28,846 nucleotides of DNA from JAAFJT01 sp043772905 (GCA_043772905.1 JAYVFS010000252.1:1-28846); one strand, 5' to 3'; positions 17,401 through 24,441 are shown, counted from the stretch's first letter. Made by a program: numbers and translations. The notes: a model not told the origin generated them from the sequence alone.

Positions 17401-17502
17401 CCCGAAGTGGTCAATGGCGACGACTCGTTTTCAGTCGGTATTGATAGAGGCATTTATCCTGTTGCCAAGACCGTGACGGTTGGGGTGAATGTAGGTTTTT
17501 AG
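14479..17502 (+). CDS. SusC/RagA-family TonB-dependent glycan importer
   Basis: This 1007-residue outer-membrane protein has a signal peptide at 1-20. A CarboxypepD_reg-like N-terminal domain lies at about 23-95 (VQGKVTDAKTNETLIGASIVVKG). The SusC signature ELVVVGYGTQKKSDVTGAIS lies near 103-122, and a TonB plug at about 115-230 with VIRIRGTGTLNNSSPFYVIDG and a YGSRGANGVIIVTTKKG segment. A 22-strand-type barrel runs to a terminal phenylalanine. It imports oligosaccharides together with the SusD lipoprotein encoded next. The toxin-antitoxin pair separates it from the hydrolase genes, and it is divergent from that pair. Two motif copies lie in the gene. No plug or barrel truncation is seen. Confidence 0.95.
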   Translation: MKKLIFSQLLLLFSVVAFGQTMTVQGKVTDAKTNETLIGASIVVKGTTNGTLTDIDGYFTLDKVPPNGTLTFSYVGYIAQDVAVSSQKTINIVLEEEDATLRELVVVGYGTQKKSDVTGAISSVKGKDIASIATPSVAQALQGKVAGVLVTPASGSPGASAVIRIRGTGTLNNSSPFYVIDGLLSDDISFVSPNDVESIEVLKDASATAIYGSRGANGVIIVTTKKGKSGKPVIGLSSYYGSQDLVKKIPLANATEYATLRNQAAKNAGSATIPYPNPSSFGEGTDWQNEIFRTAPMQNVNLSARGGNDMMTYSISGDYFKQEGILQNGDYERLSLRINNEYKLNNFIKIGHNLSLINTKSNYAPGTIYNAYYAPPTIAPIDSAGKFGNTTSDGSVGNPVAQRYYERYNNGSGFRTAGNAYIDINLFKGLTYRSNFGLDLSNNEAKRFLPVFRVTDIQKNDINSLSASRSKGINKLWENTATYDNTFGKHHINLLAGVTAQTNDDWFLGGSATNLPGDVNNIDGNIKDLLYLRAGTAGFTVTESSNGWRMFSQLYRINYAYNDKYLLTASTRIDKSSKFGKNKRTGIFPSFSVGWRLKEEDFLKNVDWVSSLKLRGSFGVTGNDKIDQNSKSPPVTDKLDAIFGASEKFFPGATITRLANPNLHWEETKQVNFGFEAGFLNNRLTTEIDWYKRTTSDILSALPIPGFIGASDPPVVNSASVFNQGFDINLGWRDRIKQGFGYNVNVIVSTVHNEVIDLGEGKTEIFSGGVGEGGKLGTRTVDSLPIGAYYGYKVAGVYQNAEDLAKYPKRVGETPGKDVFAGDLRYADLNGDGVITDKDRTYLGSPIPTLTYTLNLGADYKGIDFSIQISGVTGNKVMNAKRLARFSTGNFEKTFLNGWNGEGTSNFEPRVTIGGRNYEVSDRFIEDGAFTSIRNAQIGYTLPLSIVRKIKMSSFRIYVAATNLKMWTKYTGYTPEVVNGDDSFSVGIDRGIYPVAKTVTVGVNVGF
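14879..14889 (-). repeat. TACTGAGGGG interspersed motif, copy 15
   Basis: Five-G form in susC near the plug, antisense, read as T-P-S-V. Upstream flank is not AT-rich. Confidence 0.9.
15869..15876 (-). repeat. Degenerate motif copy (CACTGAGGGA on the minus strand)
   Basis: A partial match to the decamer within susC, read as S-L-S. It could be a decayed copy or chance. Confidence 0.3.
17305..17314 (-). repeat. TACTGAGGGG interspersed motif, copy 16
   Basis: Four-G form in susC, antisense, read as L-P-L-S within the conserved late barrel segment. Confidence 0.9.
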
Positions 17503-17525
17503 TTCCCTCCGGATGACAAAAGATG

Positions 17526-17558
17526 AGATTTACTAAATTTTAAAAATTTAGTAAATCT
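17526..17558. repeat. Hairpin between susC and susD
   Basis: AGATTTACTAAATTTT (17526-17541) and its exact complement at 17543-17558 form a 16-bp AT-rich stem around one base. It sits in the 120-base gap between susC and susD and might tune their relative expression or act as a partial terminator. Confidence 0.75.
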
Positions 17559-17577
17559 GTGCCGCCGACCATTGATA

Positions 17578-17588
17578 CCCCCTCAGTA
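17578..17588 (-). repeat. TACTGAGGGG interspersed motif, copy 17
   Basis: Intergenic five-G form between susC and susD, 34 bases before the SusD ATG; upstream flank in motif orientation is TTTTT. Confidence 0.9.
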
Positions 17589-17622
17589 AAAAATCATTTT
17601 TCAACATATAAAACGATTAAAA

Positions 17623-19089
17623 ATGAAAAAGATAAAGTTCATATTGCCGCTTTTACTGCTCATCGCCAGCAGTTGTAAAGACAGTTATTTTGAGGTCACA
17701 CCACGTGGGCAATTGACCGCCGAGAACTTTTTTCAAACCGAGGAACACGCCCGTTTAGCGACCAATGCCGTCTATAATGTGCTGCGTAACTGGGAAATCA
17801 GCGTATTTGCGTACATCGGTTGCACAGATATCATCAGCGACGATACCGACAAAGGCAGCGAGCCAAATGATGCCGCTTTCCTTCTGGATGTGGATAATTT
17901 CACATTTGATGCCGCCAATGTTGCGCCCGTTACCTTGTGGAATGGCTATTATAGAGCTATTTTCAGGGCAAATATCGCTATTGAACGCATTCCAGAAATC
18001 AAAATGGATGTCGCTTTGCAAAACCGTTTGATTGCTGAATCCAAGTTTTTGAGGGCTTATTTTTACTTCAATTTAGTCCGTTGGTATGGCGACTTACCGC
18101 TTGTGACCAAACAATTGACACAAGACGAATTTAAGCAAAAACGCAACACAACGACAGAAGTATATGCCCAAATCATCACCGATCTGAAGGCAGCAATTGA
18201 CATTTTACCTGAAAAATCGAAGTACGCACCCGATGATATAGGGCGTGCCACCAAAGGCGCAGCAAAAGGTCTGTTGGCAAAAGTCTATTTGACGACAAAG
18301 GATTACGTAAATGCCGAAAAATACGCTCTTGAAGTTATCAACTCAAACGAGTATGCTTTACTGTCTGATTATACTAAAATCTTTACGCCAGAAGGTGAAA
18401 ACTCTTCGGAATCGGTTTTTGAAGTCGGCGCAACAGTCAGCACAGAACGCTACGACGGTGGTTCGCAATACAATGAAGTGCAAGGTGTACGCGGCGACCC
18501 AAATCTCGGTTGGGGTTTCAATCGTCCGTCCGACAGTTTTATTTTGGAGTTTGAACCGGGCGACCCACGCCGTGAAGCTTCGATTTTGTATGAAGGCGAA
18601 GTGTTACCTGATGGTTCTGCCATTATTGCCAAAAATCCACGCATTTTTAATGCCCGATTCAATCAAAAAGCATGGGTGCCAACGCATCCGGGTGGCAACG
18701 GCGCAGGTCCCGGCAATATCCGTTTGTTGCGTTTTGCCGATGTCGTTTTGATTGCCGCCGAAGCCGAAAATGAAAATGGCAAAACAGTTATGGCTTTAAC
18801 GCACCTCAATTCGGTCAGAAAACGGGCGCGCGGAACGAACACAAATATCCTTCCCGATGTAACGGAAACCGACAAAGTCAAATTACGAGACAAAATTTGG
18901 CATGAACGCCGCGTCGAGCTGGGCTTAGAACAACAACGCTGGTTCGACCTCCTCCGCACAGGTCAAGCCGAAGCCGCCATGGTAAAAAATGGTAAAAATT
19001 TCAAGAAAAACAAGCATGAATTGCTGCCGATTCCACAAGCAGAAATAGATTTGAGTGCGGGTACTTTATCGCAGAACCAAGGTTATTGA
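17623..19089 (+). CDS. SusD/RagB-family nutrient-binding lipoprotein
   Basis: This 488-residue protein has a lipobox ending LLLLIASSC with Cys18 lipidated. The SusD pattern is clear: DSYFEVTPRGQLTAENFFQTEEHARLATNAVYN near the N-terminus, LIAESKFLRAYFYFNLVRWYGDLPLV at about 128-153, TPR-like helices (ATKGAAKGLLAKVYLTTKDY), and a C-terminal IRLLRFADVVLIAAEAENE ... LNSVRKRARGTN ... IWHERRVELGLEQQRWFDLLRTG region typical of RagB/SusD. It caps the SusC channel and binds the oligosaccharide at the cell surface. It follows susC by 120 bases holding a hairpin and a motif copy. Confidence 0.95.
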   Translation: MKKIKFILPLLLLIASSCKDSYFEVTPRGQLTAENFFQTEEHARLATNAVYNVLRNWEISVFAYIGCTDIISDDTDKGSEPNDAAFLLDVDNFTFDAANVAPVTLWNGYYRAIFRANIAIERIPEIKMDVALQNRLIAESKFLRAYFYFNLVRWYGDLPLVTKQLTQDEFKQKRNTTTEVYAQIITDLKAAIDILPEKSKYAPDDIGRATKGAAKGLLAKVYLTTKDYVNAEKYALEVINSNEYALLSDYTKIFTPEGENSSESVFEVGATVSTERYDGGSQYNEVQGVRGDPNLGWGFNRPSDSFILEFEPGDPRREASILYEGEVLPDGSAIIAKNPRIFNARFNQKAWVPTHPGGNGAGPGNIRLLRFADVVLIAAEAENENGKTVMALTHLNSVRKRARGTNTNILPDVTETDKVKLRDKIWHERRVELGLEQQRWFDLLRTGQAEAAMVKNGKNFKKNKHELLPIPQAEIDLSAGTLSQNQGY

Positions 19090-19136
19090 TACAGTTTTTA
19101 AAGATTTTAGAGTCTGTACAAAAAATAGTGTACTCT

Positions 19137-19335
19137 AATTCCGAAGGAATTAAATACGAATAACCGTAGATGAAATCTACGGACGTAGGGAAAGCTGTCT
19201 CCCAACTCTGAAAGAGTTGAATATCAAACACTTATCAGCTAATTCCCAAATTCAATTCCCTCGGAATTGTGGGATTGTTCGTTGTTTATTCCGTAGATTT
19301 CATCTACGGTTGTTCATATTCTACGCTTTCAGCGT
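19137..19335. repeat. Cluster of six short palindromes with 3-nt loops
   Basis: The 409-base gap between susD and the glycosyltransferase contains six palindromes: AATTCC-GAA-GGAATT (19137-19151), CCGTAGAT-GAA-ATCTACGG (19164-19182), CAACTCT-GAA-AGAGTTG (19203-19219), CAATTCC-CTC-GGAATTG (19253-19269), CCGTAGAT-TTC-ATCTACGG (19291-19309) and an imperfect CTACGCT-TTC-AGCGTTG (19321-19337). The CCGTAGAT unit occurs twice with the loop read from opposite strands. No gene is supported in this gap. Confidence 0.8.
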
Positions 19336-19370
19336 TGGGGTTGCTGTTTTTTGTTTGCTCCCTGAACACA

Positions 19371-19410
19371 AAAGGCGACAAAATACCCCCCTCAGTATTT
19401 TGTCGCCTTT
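19371..19410. terminator. 16-bp perfect hairpin with the motif spanning its loop
   Basis: AAAGGCGACAAAATAC (19371-19386) and its exact complement (19395-19410) enclose the loop CCCCCTCA. The loop and inner arms together contain motif copy 18. It resembles a bidirectional terminator with A/T tracts on both sides. Confidence 0.75.
19386..19397 (-). repeat. TACTGAGGGG interspersed motif, copy 18
   Basis: Intergenic six-G form forming the loop and inner stem of the hairpin at 19371-19410; upstream flank CAAAA. Confidence 0.9.
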
Positions 19411-19465
19411 TATGTTAAAGTTTCTAAATGACAACCCAAAAAAATACGTAAAACACTAAAAACAC

Positions 19466-19473
19466 TAACTTTG
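19466..19473 (+). promoter_or_regulatory. Probable -7 element (TAACTTTG) for the glycosyltransferase gene
   Basis: Exact TAnnTTTG match, 25 bases before the ATG at 19499. No clear -33 TTG. Confidence 0.5.
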
Positions 19474-19498
19474 CCGAAAATACACCTTCAAATATCTT

Positions 19499-20998
19499 AT
19501 GAAAAAAATCTACCTATTTGTATTCATTACAATTGCCAGCTACTTTCCGCTTTTTTTACATTTAGATGCCATTCCCATGATGATTTGGGACGAAGTGCGT
19601 TTGGCAGTCAGTGCCTACGAAATGAATCAAAGCGGCAATATCTGGGTCGTTACCTACTTGAATATGCCCGATTTGTGGAGCGTCAAACCACCCTTCAATA
19701 TTTGGGCAATTGCCCTTAGTTTTAAAGCATTTGGATACAATGAATTCGCCTTGCGTTTGCCCTCTGCACTGTCTGGTTTGTTTACTGTTTGGCTCATTTT
19801 CTTTTTCTGTTTGCGCCAATTTAAGAATGAATTTATAGCCGTCTATTCTGTTTTAGTTTTAATCACTTCCAAAGGTTATATCGATTTTCATGTCACCCGA
19901 ACAGGTGATTATGATGCCATGCTCATATTCTTTGAAACCGCTTATTTGTTGTTTTTTATTCAATATATTTTAGAGAAAAATGCTAAAACTAAGTTGGTAT
20001 TTCTCTATTTATCAGCCATGACATTTTTACTCGCTGTATTTACTAAAGGCATTGCGGGATTGTTTTTTATGCCCGCTATTTTTATATTTTTATTGGTTCA
20101 AAAAGAATTAATAAATGTATTAAAAGACAAACACTTTTATTACGCACTTTTACTTTGTTTAACGCCTTTATTGATTTATTTCCCATATCGTGAACACTTG
20201 GCAAAAGGTTATTATGAAGCCGTTTGGAAAATGGAATTGTTCGGTCGTTACTCAGATGGCGATGGCGACAATTCAAGATTAACAATGACTTTTCTTGAAA
20301 AACTGAACTATTATATAGGTAGAATGTACGAAAGTGAATATTTACCGTGGTTCTATCTTGTTCCTTTTGGCGTAGTTGCTTCTAATTTATTAAACAAAAA
20401 TGCTAAAAAAATTGCTTTATTATTGTTCATCAATGCCTTGATTTTTTTAACCTTTATGACATTTTCAAACTCTAAAAAAGAATGGTATGAATCACCTATC
20501 TATCCATGTTTAGCCATTATTGTTGGCATAGGCATGACGTGGTTATTTGATAATTTTAAAACCATCAATCTACCCATTGTCAAACGTTTTCCTTTTATTT
20601 CCAATTCAATATTTATTGTCTTATTATTCACAATACCTTATTTTAAAATCATTGAAAAAATATACCTTTTTGAAGACACTTTATTCGATTGGCAAAAGCG
20701 TCAATACAGACCTTTTATGTTAAAAATCAAAGACAACATCTATGATGTGATACAAATAGATTACAATCCGACCATTGATTTTACAAAGCATAATTTGAAT
20801 AATTCTGAAACAACCATCGGCAGTCTGTCAGCAAGAGACCCACTTTTTAATCCCGAAAAATATAAAGTAGGCACTAAATTTTTGGTCTGTGAAAAAGAAG
20901 CAAAGGATTCCCTCAACCTGAAATTCACTTATAAAGTTTTGGAAACCTATCGCGAATGTGAATTTGTGGAAATCGTTGGAAGTAAAGCAAAAAAGTAA
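19499..20998 (+). CDS. ArnT/GT83-like polytopic glycosyltransferase
   Basis: This 499-residue membrane protein has an N-terminal helix followed by a periplasmic loop with the catalytic-type acidic pair Asp31-Glu32 (MIWDEVRLAVSAYEM). It then has LWSVKPPFNIWAIALSFKAF and GYNEFALRLPSALSGL, hallmarks of ArnT/PMT-like GT-C enzymes (GT83/GT39). About nine to ten hydrophobic segments follow to about residue 390, then a soluble C-terminal domain. Such enzymes transfer a sugar from a polyprenyl-phosphate donor to a lipid or protein acceptor on the periplasmic side. The acceptor here is unknown. It has its own promoter-like element and a terminator overlapping its stop, so it appears to be a separate transcript from susCD. 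Confidence 0.85.
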   Translation: MKKIYLFVFITIASYFPLFLHLDAIPMMIWDEVRLAVSAYEMNQSGNIWVVTYLNMPDLWSVKPPFNIWAIALSFKAFGYNEFALRLPSALSGLFTVWLIFFFCLRQFKNEFIAVYSVLVLITSKGYIDFHVTRTGDYDAMLIFFETAYLLFFIQYILEKNAKTKLVFLYLSAMTFLLAVFTKGIAGLFFMPAIFIFLLVQKELINVLKDKHFYYALLLCLTPLLIYFPYREHLAKGYYEAVWKMELFGRYSDGDGDNSRLTMTFLEKLNYYIGRMYESEYLPWFYLVPFGVVASNLLNKNAKKIALLLFINALIFLTFMTFSNSKKEWYESPIYPCLAIIVGIGMTWLFDNFKTINLPIVKRFPFISNSIFIVLLFTIPYFKIIEKIYLFEDTLFDWQKRQYRPFMLKIKDNIYDVIQIDYNPTIDFTKHNLNNSETTIGSLSARDPLFNPEKYKVGTKFLVCEKEAKDSLNLKFTYKVLETYRECEFVEIVGSKAKK

Positions 20999-21016
20999 AA
21001 GTGTTAGCGCTTTTTT
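20997..21016 (+). terminator. Terminator after the glycosyltransferase gene
   Basis: AAAAGTG (20997-21003), loop TTAG, CGCTTTT (21008-21014), followed by more T. The stem begins on the stop codon. Confidence 0.7.
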
Positions 21017-21043
21017 ATCGAAACCCCTACACAATGTTATTTC

Positions 21044-21070
21044 TTGGTTACAATTATTTGTCTATTTTTG
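21044..21070 (+). promoter_or_regulatory. Probable promoter for GH31
   Basis: TTG at 21044-21046 and TATTTTTG at 21063-21070 with a 16-base spacer approximate the Bacteroidota TTG / TAnnTTTG promoter. The leader would be about 60 bases. Confidence 0.6.
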
Positions 21071-21135
21071 TGTTTTTAAAATAAGTGTCATTAATACACA
21101 TTTAAGACATTCACCTTTAATGAAACAACGAGAAT

Positions 21136-23526
21136 ATGAAAAATCAATTCTTTCAAAAGCGCATTTTCAGCGTTCTTTTCCTTGTATTTAATTGTCTAAC
21201 AATCAATTTTGCTCAATCTACTCAAACCTTATTAAATGAGCCGATTGACTTGAGCAAAGACTTTAAAGACTACACAAATACCTATTTCCTTGCCGATAGC
21301 CTTGCCGCTTTCAATCCGCAAACAGGCACTGGCAGCGTCAAATGGCGGCGTGCTATGTATCACCCCGCCCATGCTTTTGACTATACACAACAAGCTTTGC
21401 AACGTGTGCCGCAAAACGAATTTCCAGCGGCTGAATATGCTGCTGACCCTGTTTTGCCCTTCACTTTGGAGTTTGTTTCAGCCAAAACAGTGCGTTTGAA
21501 AATGCAAACGGGAACGGTTGTACAACAGCCCGAACCGTCGTTAATGCTTGTCAAAGACCCCCTCAGTAAAATGAGTGATTGGACTTATTCTAAGATTAAA
21601 AATGGTCATCAATACAAAAGTGCATTTGGTTCTGTAACCGTCATGGAAAACCCTTGGGCGATTGAATTTAGAGATGTCAAAGGCAAATTGTTGACAAAAA
21701 CGCATCATTCGAGCGATAATAAAGGCTTTTGTGCCAATATGCCTTTCTGTTTTGTACGCCGCGCCGCCGATTATTCACGAAGCGTAGGTGCCGTGTTTGA
21801 AATCTCTCCCGATGAAAAGATATTCGGTTGTGGCGAGGCATTTGGCGCTTTTAATAAGTATGGTCAAAAAATCAATCTCTATACCTGCGACCCGAATGGC
21901 GTGGAAACCAATGGCATGTACAAGCCGATTCCGTTTTTTATGAGTAGTCGTGGCTATGGTATGTTTATGCACACGTCGACACCTATTACTTGTGATTTTG
22001 GACAAACTTATGGCGCATCAAACGCTCTTTTGATTGGCGACGAATCGTTGGATTTGTTTGTTTTTTTAGGAGAACCAAAGGATATTTTGGATGAATACAC
22101 CGATTTGACAGGAAAGCCACCGATGCCGCCGCTTTGGTCATTCGGTTTGTGGATGAGCCGCATCACTTATTTTTCAGAAGCCGATGGGCGCAATATTGCT
22201 GCAAAATTACGTAAAAACAGCATTCCAACAGACGTTTTGCACTTCGATACTGGTTGGTTTGAAACCGATTGGCAATGCGATTATGAATTTGCCAAAAGCC
22301 GGTTTCCAGATCCTGTAAAGATGATTTCAGATTTGAAAGCAGACGGTTTCCGCACTTGCCTCTGGCAGTTGCCTTATTTTGTTCCCAAAAACAAACTTTT
22401 TAAGGAAATTACTGAGGGGGGTATGCACGTCAAAAATGCGAAAGGCAATGTCCCTTTTGAAGACGCTGTTTTGGATTTTACGAATCCTAAAACAGTGGAT
22501 TGGTATCGTGGTAAGATTGGCAATCTGCTGAAAATGGGTGTGAGTGCTATCAAAGTGGATTTTGGCGAAGCTGCCCCTTTCAACGGCATTTACGCCAATG
22601 GGCGCACAGGTTTTTATGAACACAATCTCTATCCATTGCGCTACAACAAAATAGTTTCGGACTTAACAAAAGAAATTAATGGCGAAAGCATCATTTGGGC
22701 GCGCAGCACATGGGCAGGCAGTCAACGTTATCCGCTACATTGGGGCGGCGATGCCGAGTCATCAGACATGGGTATGCAAGCCGAACTGAGGGGTGGTTTG
22801 TCGCTCGGTTTGTCAGGTTTTACATTTTGGAGCCACGATATTGGCGGTTTTACGAAGCGTACACCTGAAAATTTGTATCGTCGTTGGTTGCCATTTGGCG
22901 TGCTGTCGTCGCATACACGTTGTCATGGACAACCTCCAAAAGAACCGTGGGACTATGGCGACGATTTCCAAAACTACTTCCGCGATGTTGTCAATATGCG
23001 CTACAAATTGATGCCTTATATCTATGCTCAATCGAAATCAGCGGCTGAAAAAGGCTTGCCAATGGTACGTGCTTTGTTTGTTGAATTTCCAAACGACAAA
23101 GGAGCTTGGACGGTTGACAATGAATATATGTTCGGTTCAGACATCCTCGTTGCCCCGCTTTTTGAAGGCGACTCGAAACAACGCAGCGTTTATTTGCCAC
23201 AAGGACAATGGATTGATTATCAGACAAATAAGGTCTATAACAGTGGTTGGCAAACGATAGATATTGACAAAATTGAAGCCATCATATTGGTGCGTGACGG
23301 TGCTGTTATTCCGCATATCAAATTGGCACAATCCACAAAAGATTTGGATTGGACGAATATAGATTTGGTCGCTTATACTACTGGAAACGAAGCGAAAGGT
23401 TCTTTTTGCTTACCAAACGACAATATACTGAGGGGGGTGTCGGTGACTAAAAAAGGAAAGGCTTTTAGTTTGAACAATGGTGATTTGCCGAAAACGGTTA
23501 GTTTTAAGGTTAGAGGGTATCAATAG
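21136..23526 (+). CDS. GH31 alpha-xylosidase/alpha-glucosidase-like enzyme
   Basis: This 796-residue protein has a signal peptide of about 27 residues (ending LTINFAQ). GH31 features are an N-terminal galactose-mutarotase-like region, then LWSFGLWMSRITYFSEADGR, FDTGWFETDWQCDYEF, and the nucleophile block AIKVDFGE with Asp475. The acid/base segment is WGGDAESSDMGMQAELRGGL with Asp539, then GLSGFTFWSHDIGGF. The KVDFGE and FWSHDIGGF wording is closest to YicI-like alpha-xylosidases, though alpha-glucosidase activity cannot be excluded. It is exported, with its own promoter, and would remove alpha-linked sugars. It does not fit an unbranched beta-1,2-glucan, so it may serve a different or substituted glycan. 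Three exact motif copies and one variant lie in the gene. Confidence 0.9.
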   Translation: MKNQFFQKRIFSVLFLVFNCLTINFAQSTQTLLNEPIDLSKDFKDYTNTYFLADSLAAFNPQTGTGSVKWRRAMYHPAHAFDYTQQALQRVPQNEFPAAEYAADPVLPFTLEFVSAKTVRLKMQTGTVVQQPEPSLMLVKDPLSKMSDWTYSKIKNGHQYKSAFGSVTVMENPWAIEFRDVKGKLLTKTHHSSDNKGFCANMPFCFVRRAADYSRSVGAVFEISPDEKIFGCGEAFGAFNKYGQKINLYTCDPNGVETNGMYKPIPFFMSSRGYGMFMHTSTPITCDFGQTYGASNALLIGDESLDLFVFLGEPKDILDEYTDLTGKPPMPPLWSFGLWMSRITYFSEADGRNIAAKLRKNSIPTDVLHFDTGWFETDWQCDYEFAKSRFPDPVKMISDLKADGFRTCLWQLPYFVPKNKLFKEITEGGMHVKNAKGNVPFEDAVLDFTNPKTVDWYRGKIGNLLKMGVSAIKVDFGEAAPFNGIYANGRTGFYEHNLYPLRYNKIVSDLTKEINGESIIWARSTWAGSQRYPLHWGGDAESSDMGMQAELRGGLSLGLSGFTFWSHDIGGFTKRTPENLYRRWLPFGVLSSHTRCHGQPPKEPWDYGDDFQNYFRDVVNMRYKLMPYIYAQSKSAAEKGLPMVRALFVEFPNDKGAWTVDNEYMFGSDILVAPLFEGDSKQRSVYLPQGQWIDYQTNKVYNSGWQTIDIDKIEAIILVRDGAVIPHIKLAQSTKDLDWTNIDLVAYTTGNEAKGSFCLPNDNILRGVSVTKKGKAFSLNNGDLPKTVSFKVRGYQ
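21558..21568 (-). repeat. TACTGAGGGG interspersed motif, copy 19
   Basis: Five-G form in GH31, antisense, read as D-P-L-S. It shares CCCCCTCAGTAAAATGAGT with copy 14. Confidence 0.9.
22410..22421 (+). repeat. TACTGAGGGG interspersed motif, copy 20
   Basis: Six-G form in GH31, read as I-T-E-G-G. Confidence 0.9.
22785..22793 (+). repeat. Near-copy of the motif (AACTGAGGGG)
   Basis: It differs from the decamer only at its first base and encodes E-L-R-G in the conserved AELRGGLSLGLSG segment of GH31. Confidence 0.5.
23426..23437 (+). repeat. TACTGAGGGG interspersed motif, copy 21
   Basis: Six-G form near the C-terminus of GH31, read as I-L-R-G-V. Confidence 0.9.
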
Positions 23527-23570
23527 TTAGTTTTTGATACGAATTTCACTGATTACACGAATTGAGATGT

Positions 23571-23606
23571 AAACAGCCTTTAAAACGATTGTTTTCAAGG
23601 CTGTTT
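23571..23606. terminator. Hairpin between convergent GH31 and DUF4395 genes
   Basis: AAACAGCCTT...AAGGCTGTTT form the outer stem, and AAAAC / GTTTT continue it inward around GATT after one T/C mismatch. It probably terminates both convergent transcripts. Confidence 0.75.
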
Positions 23607-23657
23607 ATTCTATTCCAGTATTTGTAACCAGAGAAGATAAATCTTATTACAGTCGAA

Positions 23658-24311
23658 TTATTTCGCCCCATTGATACCAAAAAAATCAGAAGGTTTTAGA
23701 TGGAAATAATCGTTGAACAAAAATACCAATAAAAAAACAAAAGCGATAAACCCTAAAACGATAAGTAATTGCGTCCTGGATGTTTTCTGAATGTCTTGTC
23801 GTTCATTGATTGAACAAACTTCACCAGGGCAATATTGTACTTTATCTTTGTAAAAGAAAGCATACATTTTACAGCCCAAACAAATCCCAAATGAAGCTTC
23901 AAAAAATAAAAAAGTCAAACAAATAAGGCAAGTGATGCCCGTAGGTGGCCCATAAATATTAAAGATGTTAAAAAAAAGGAACATCAAACTTGATAAAACG
24001 ACACCAATTATCCAAGCAAACTTCTTTTGTTTTGCGCCAACGTACTCAAGTTTTTGATTTCTGACAATGAGCCGACCAATGATAAGCATTGGCGAAAATT
24101 GCGGATTGATGAAAACGCGTATAAGCATATCTGTCAAAAACAATGTAATGGCGTATTTTATCATCACGAAACTGCCTTCAAATGCAATTTGCATCAAGGC
24201 AATGAACATAAAAAGAAAAATAATGCCCGCCGCAGCCCGTATTTCTCTTTCATTGAGTACTGGTATATCGTACCCTTCTACTTCTTCCCCAAATTGTATC
24301 AGTCTCTTCAT
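23658..24311 (-). CDS. DUF4395 family membrane protein
   Basis: This 217-residue protein has about five hydrophobic segments. DUF4395-like features include VLNEREIRAAAGIIFL near the N-terminus, INPQFSPMLIIGRLI in the middle, KKFAWIIGVVLSSLMFLFF, and the cysteine-containing segment FFEASFGICLGCKMYAFFY. A second Cys pair follows (YCPGEVC). The ATG at 24311 is the only sensible start. Function is unknown; the paired cysteines in the membrane helix and loop hint at redox or metal chemistry. It is convergent with GH31 and divergent from the Rieske gene. Confidence 0.75.
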   Translation of the reverse strand: MKRLIQFGEEVEGYDIPVLNEREIRAAAGIIFLFMFIALMQIAFEGSFVMIKYAITLFLTDMLIRVFINPQFSPMLIIGRLIVRNQKLEYVGAKQKKFAWIIGVVLSSLMFLFFNIFNIYGPPTGITCLICLTFLFFEASFGICLGCKMYAFFYKDKVQYCPGEVCSINERQDIQKTSRTQLLIVLGFIAFVFLLVFLFNDYFHLKPSDFFGINGAK

Positions 24312-24441
24312 TTTTATTATTTTGTTAAATGATTACTGCTGCGAAACTCTGCTTTTATTCATTGAAGTCTATGTTTTTTCGACTAAGAAATGAGGTTAGT
24401 CGCCTAATTGAAGAGCTATCATGCATTGTTTTGACATTTTA

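Noticed and set aside
19371..19410. CRISPR-like or tandem repeat array suggested by repeated short motifs
   Set aside because: The repeats are widely spaced, occur in both orientations and have no regular spacers or cas genes.
19217..19459. Small plus-strand open frame of 80 codons between susD and the glycosyltransferase
   Set aside because: It runs across several palindromes and the motif-bearing hairpin, and its translation shows no recognisable domain.
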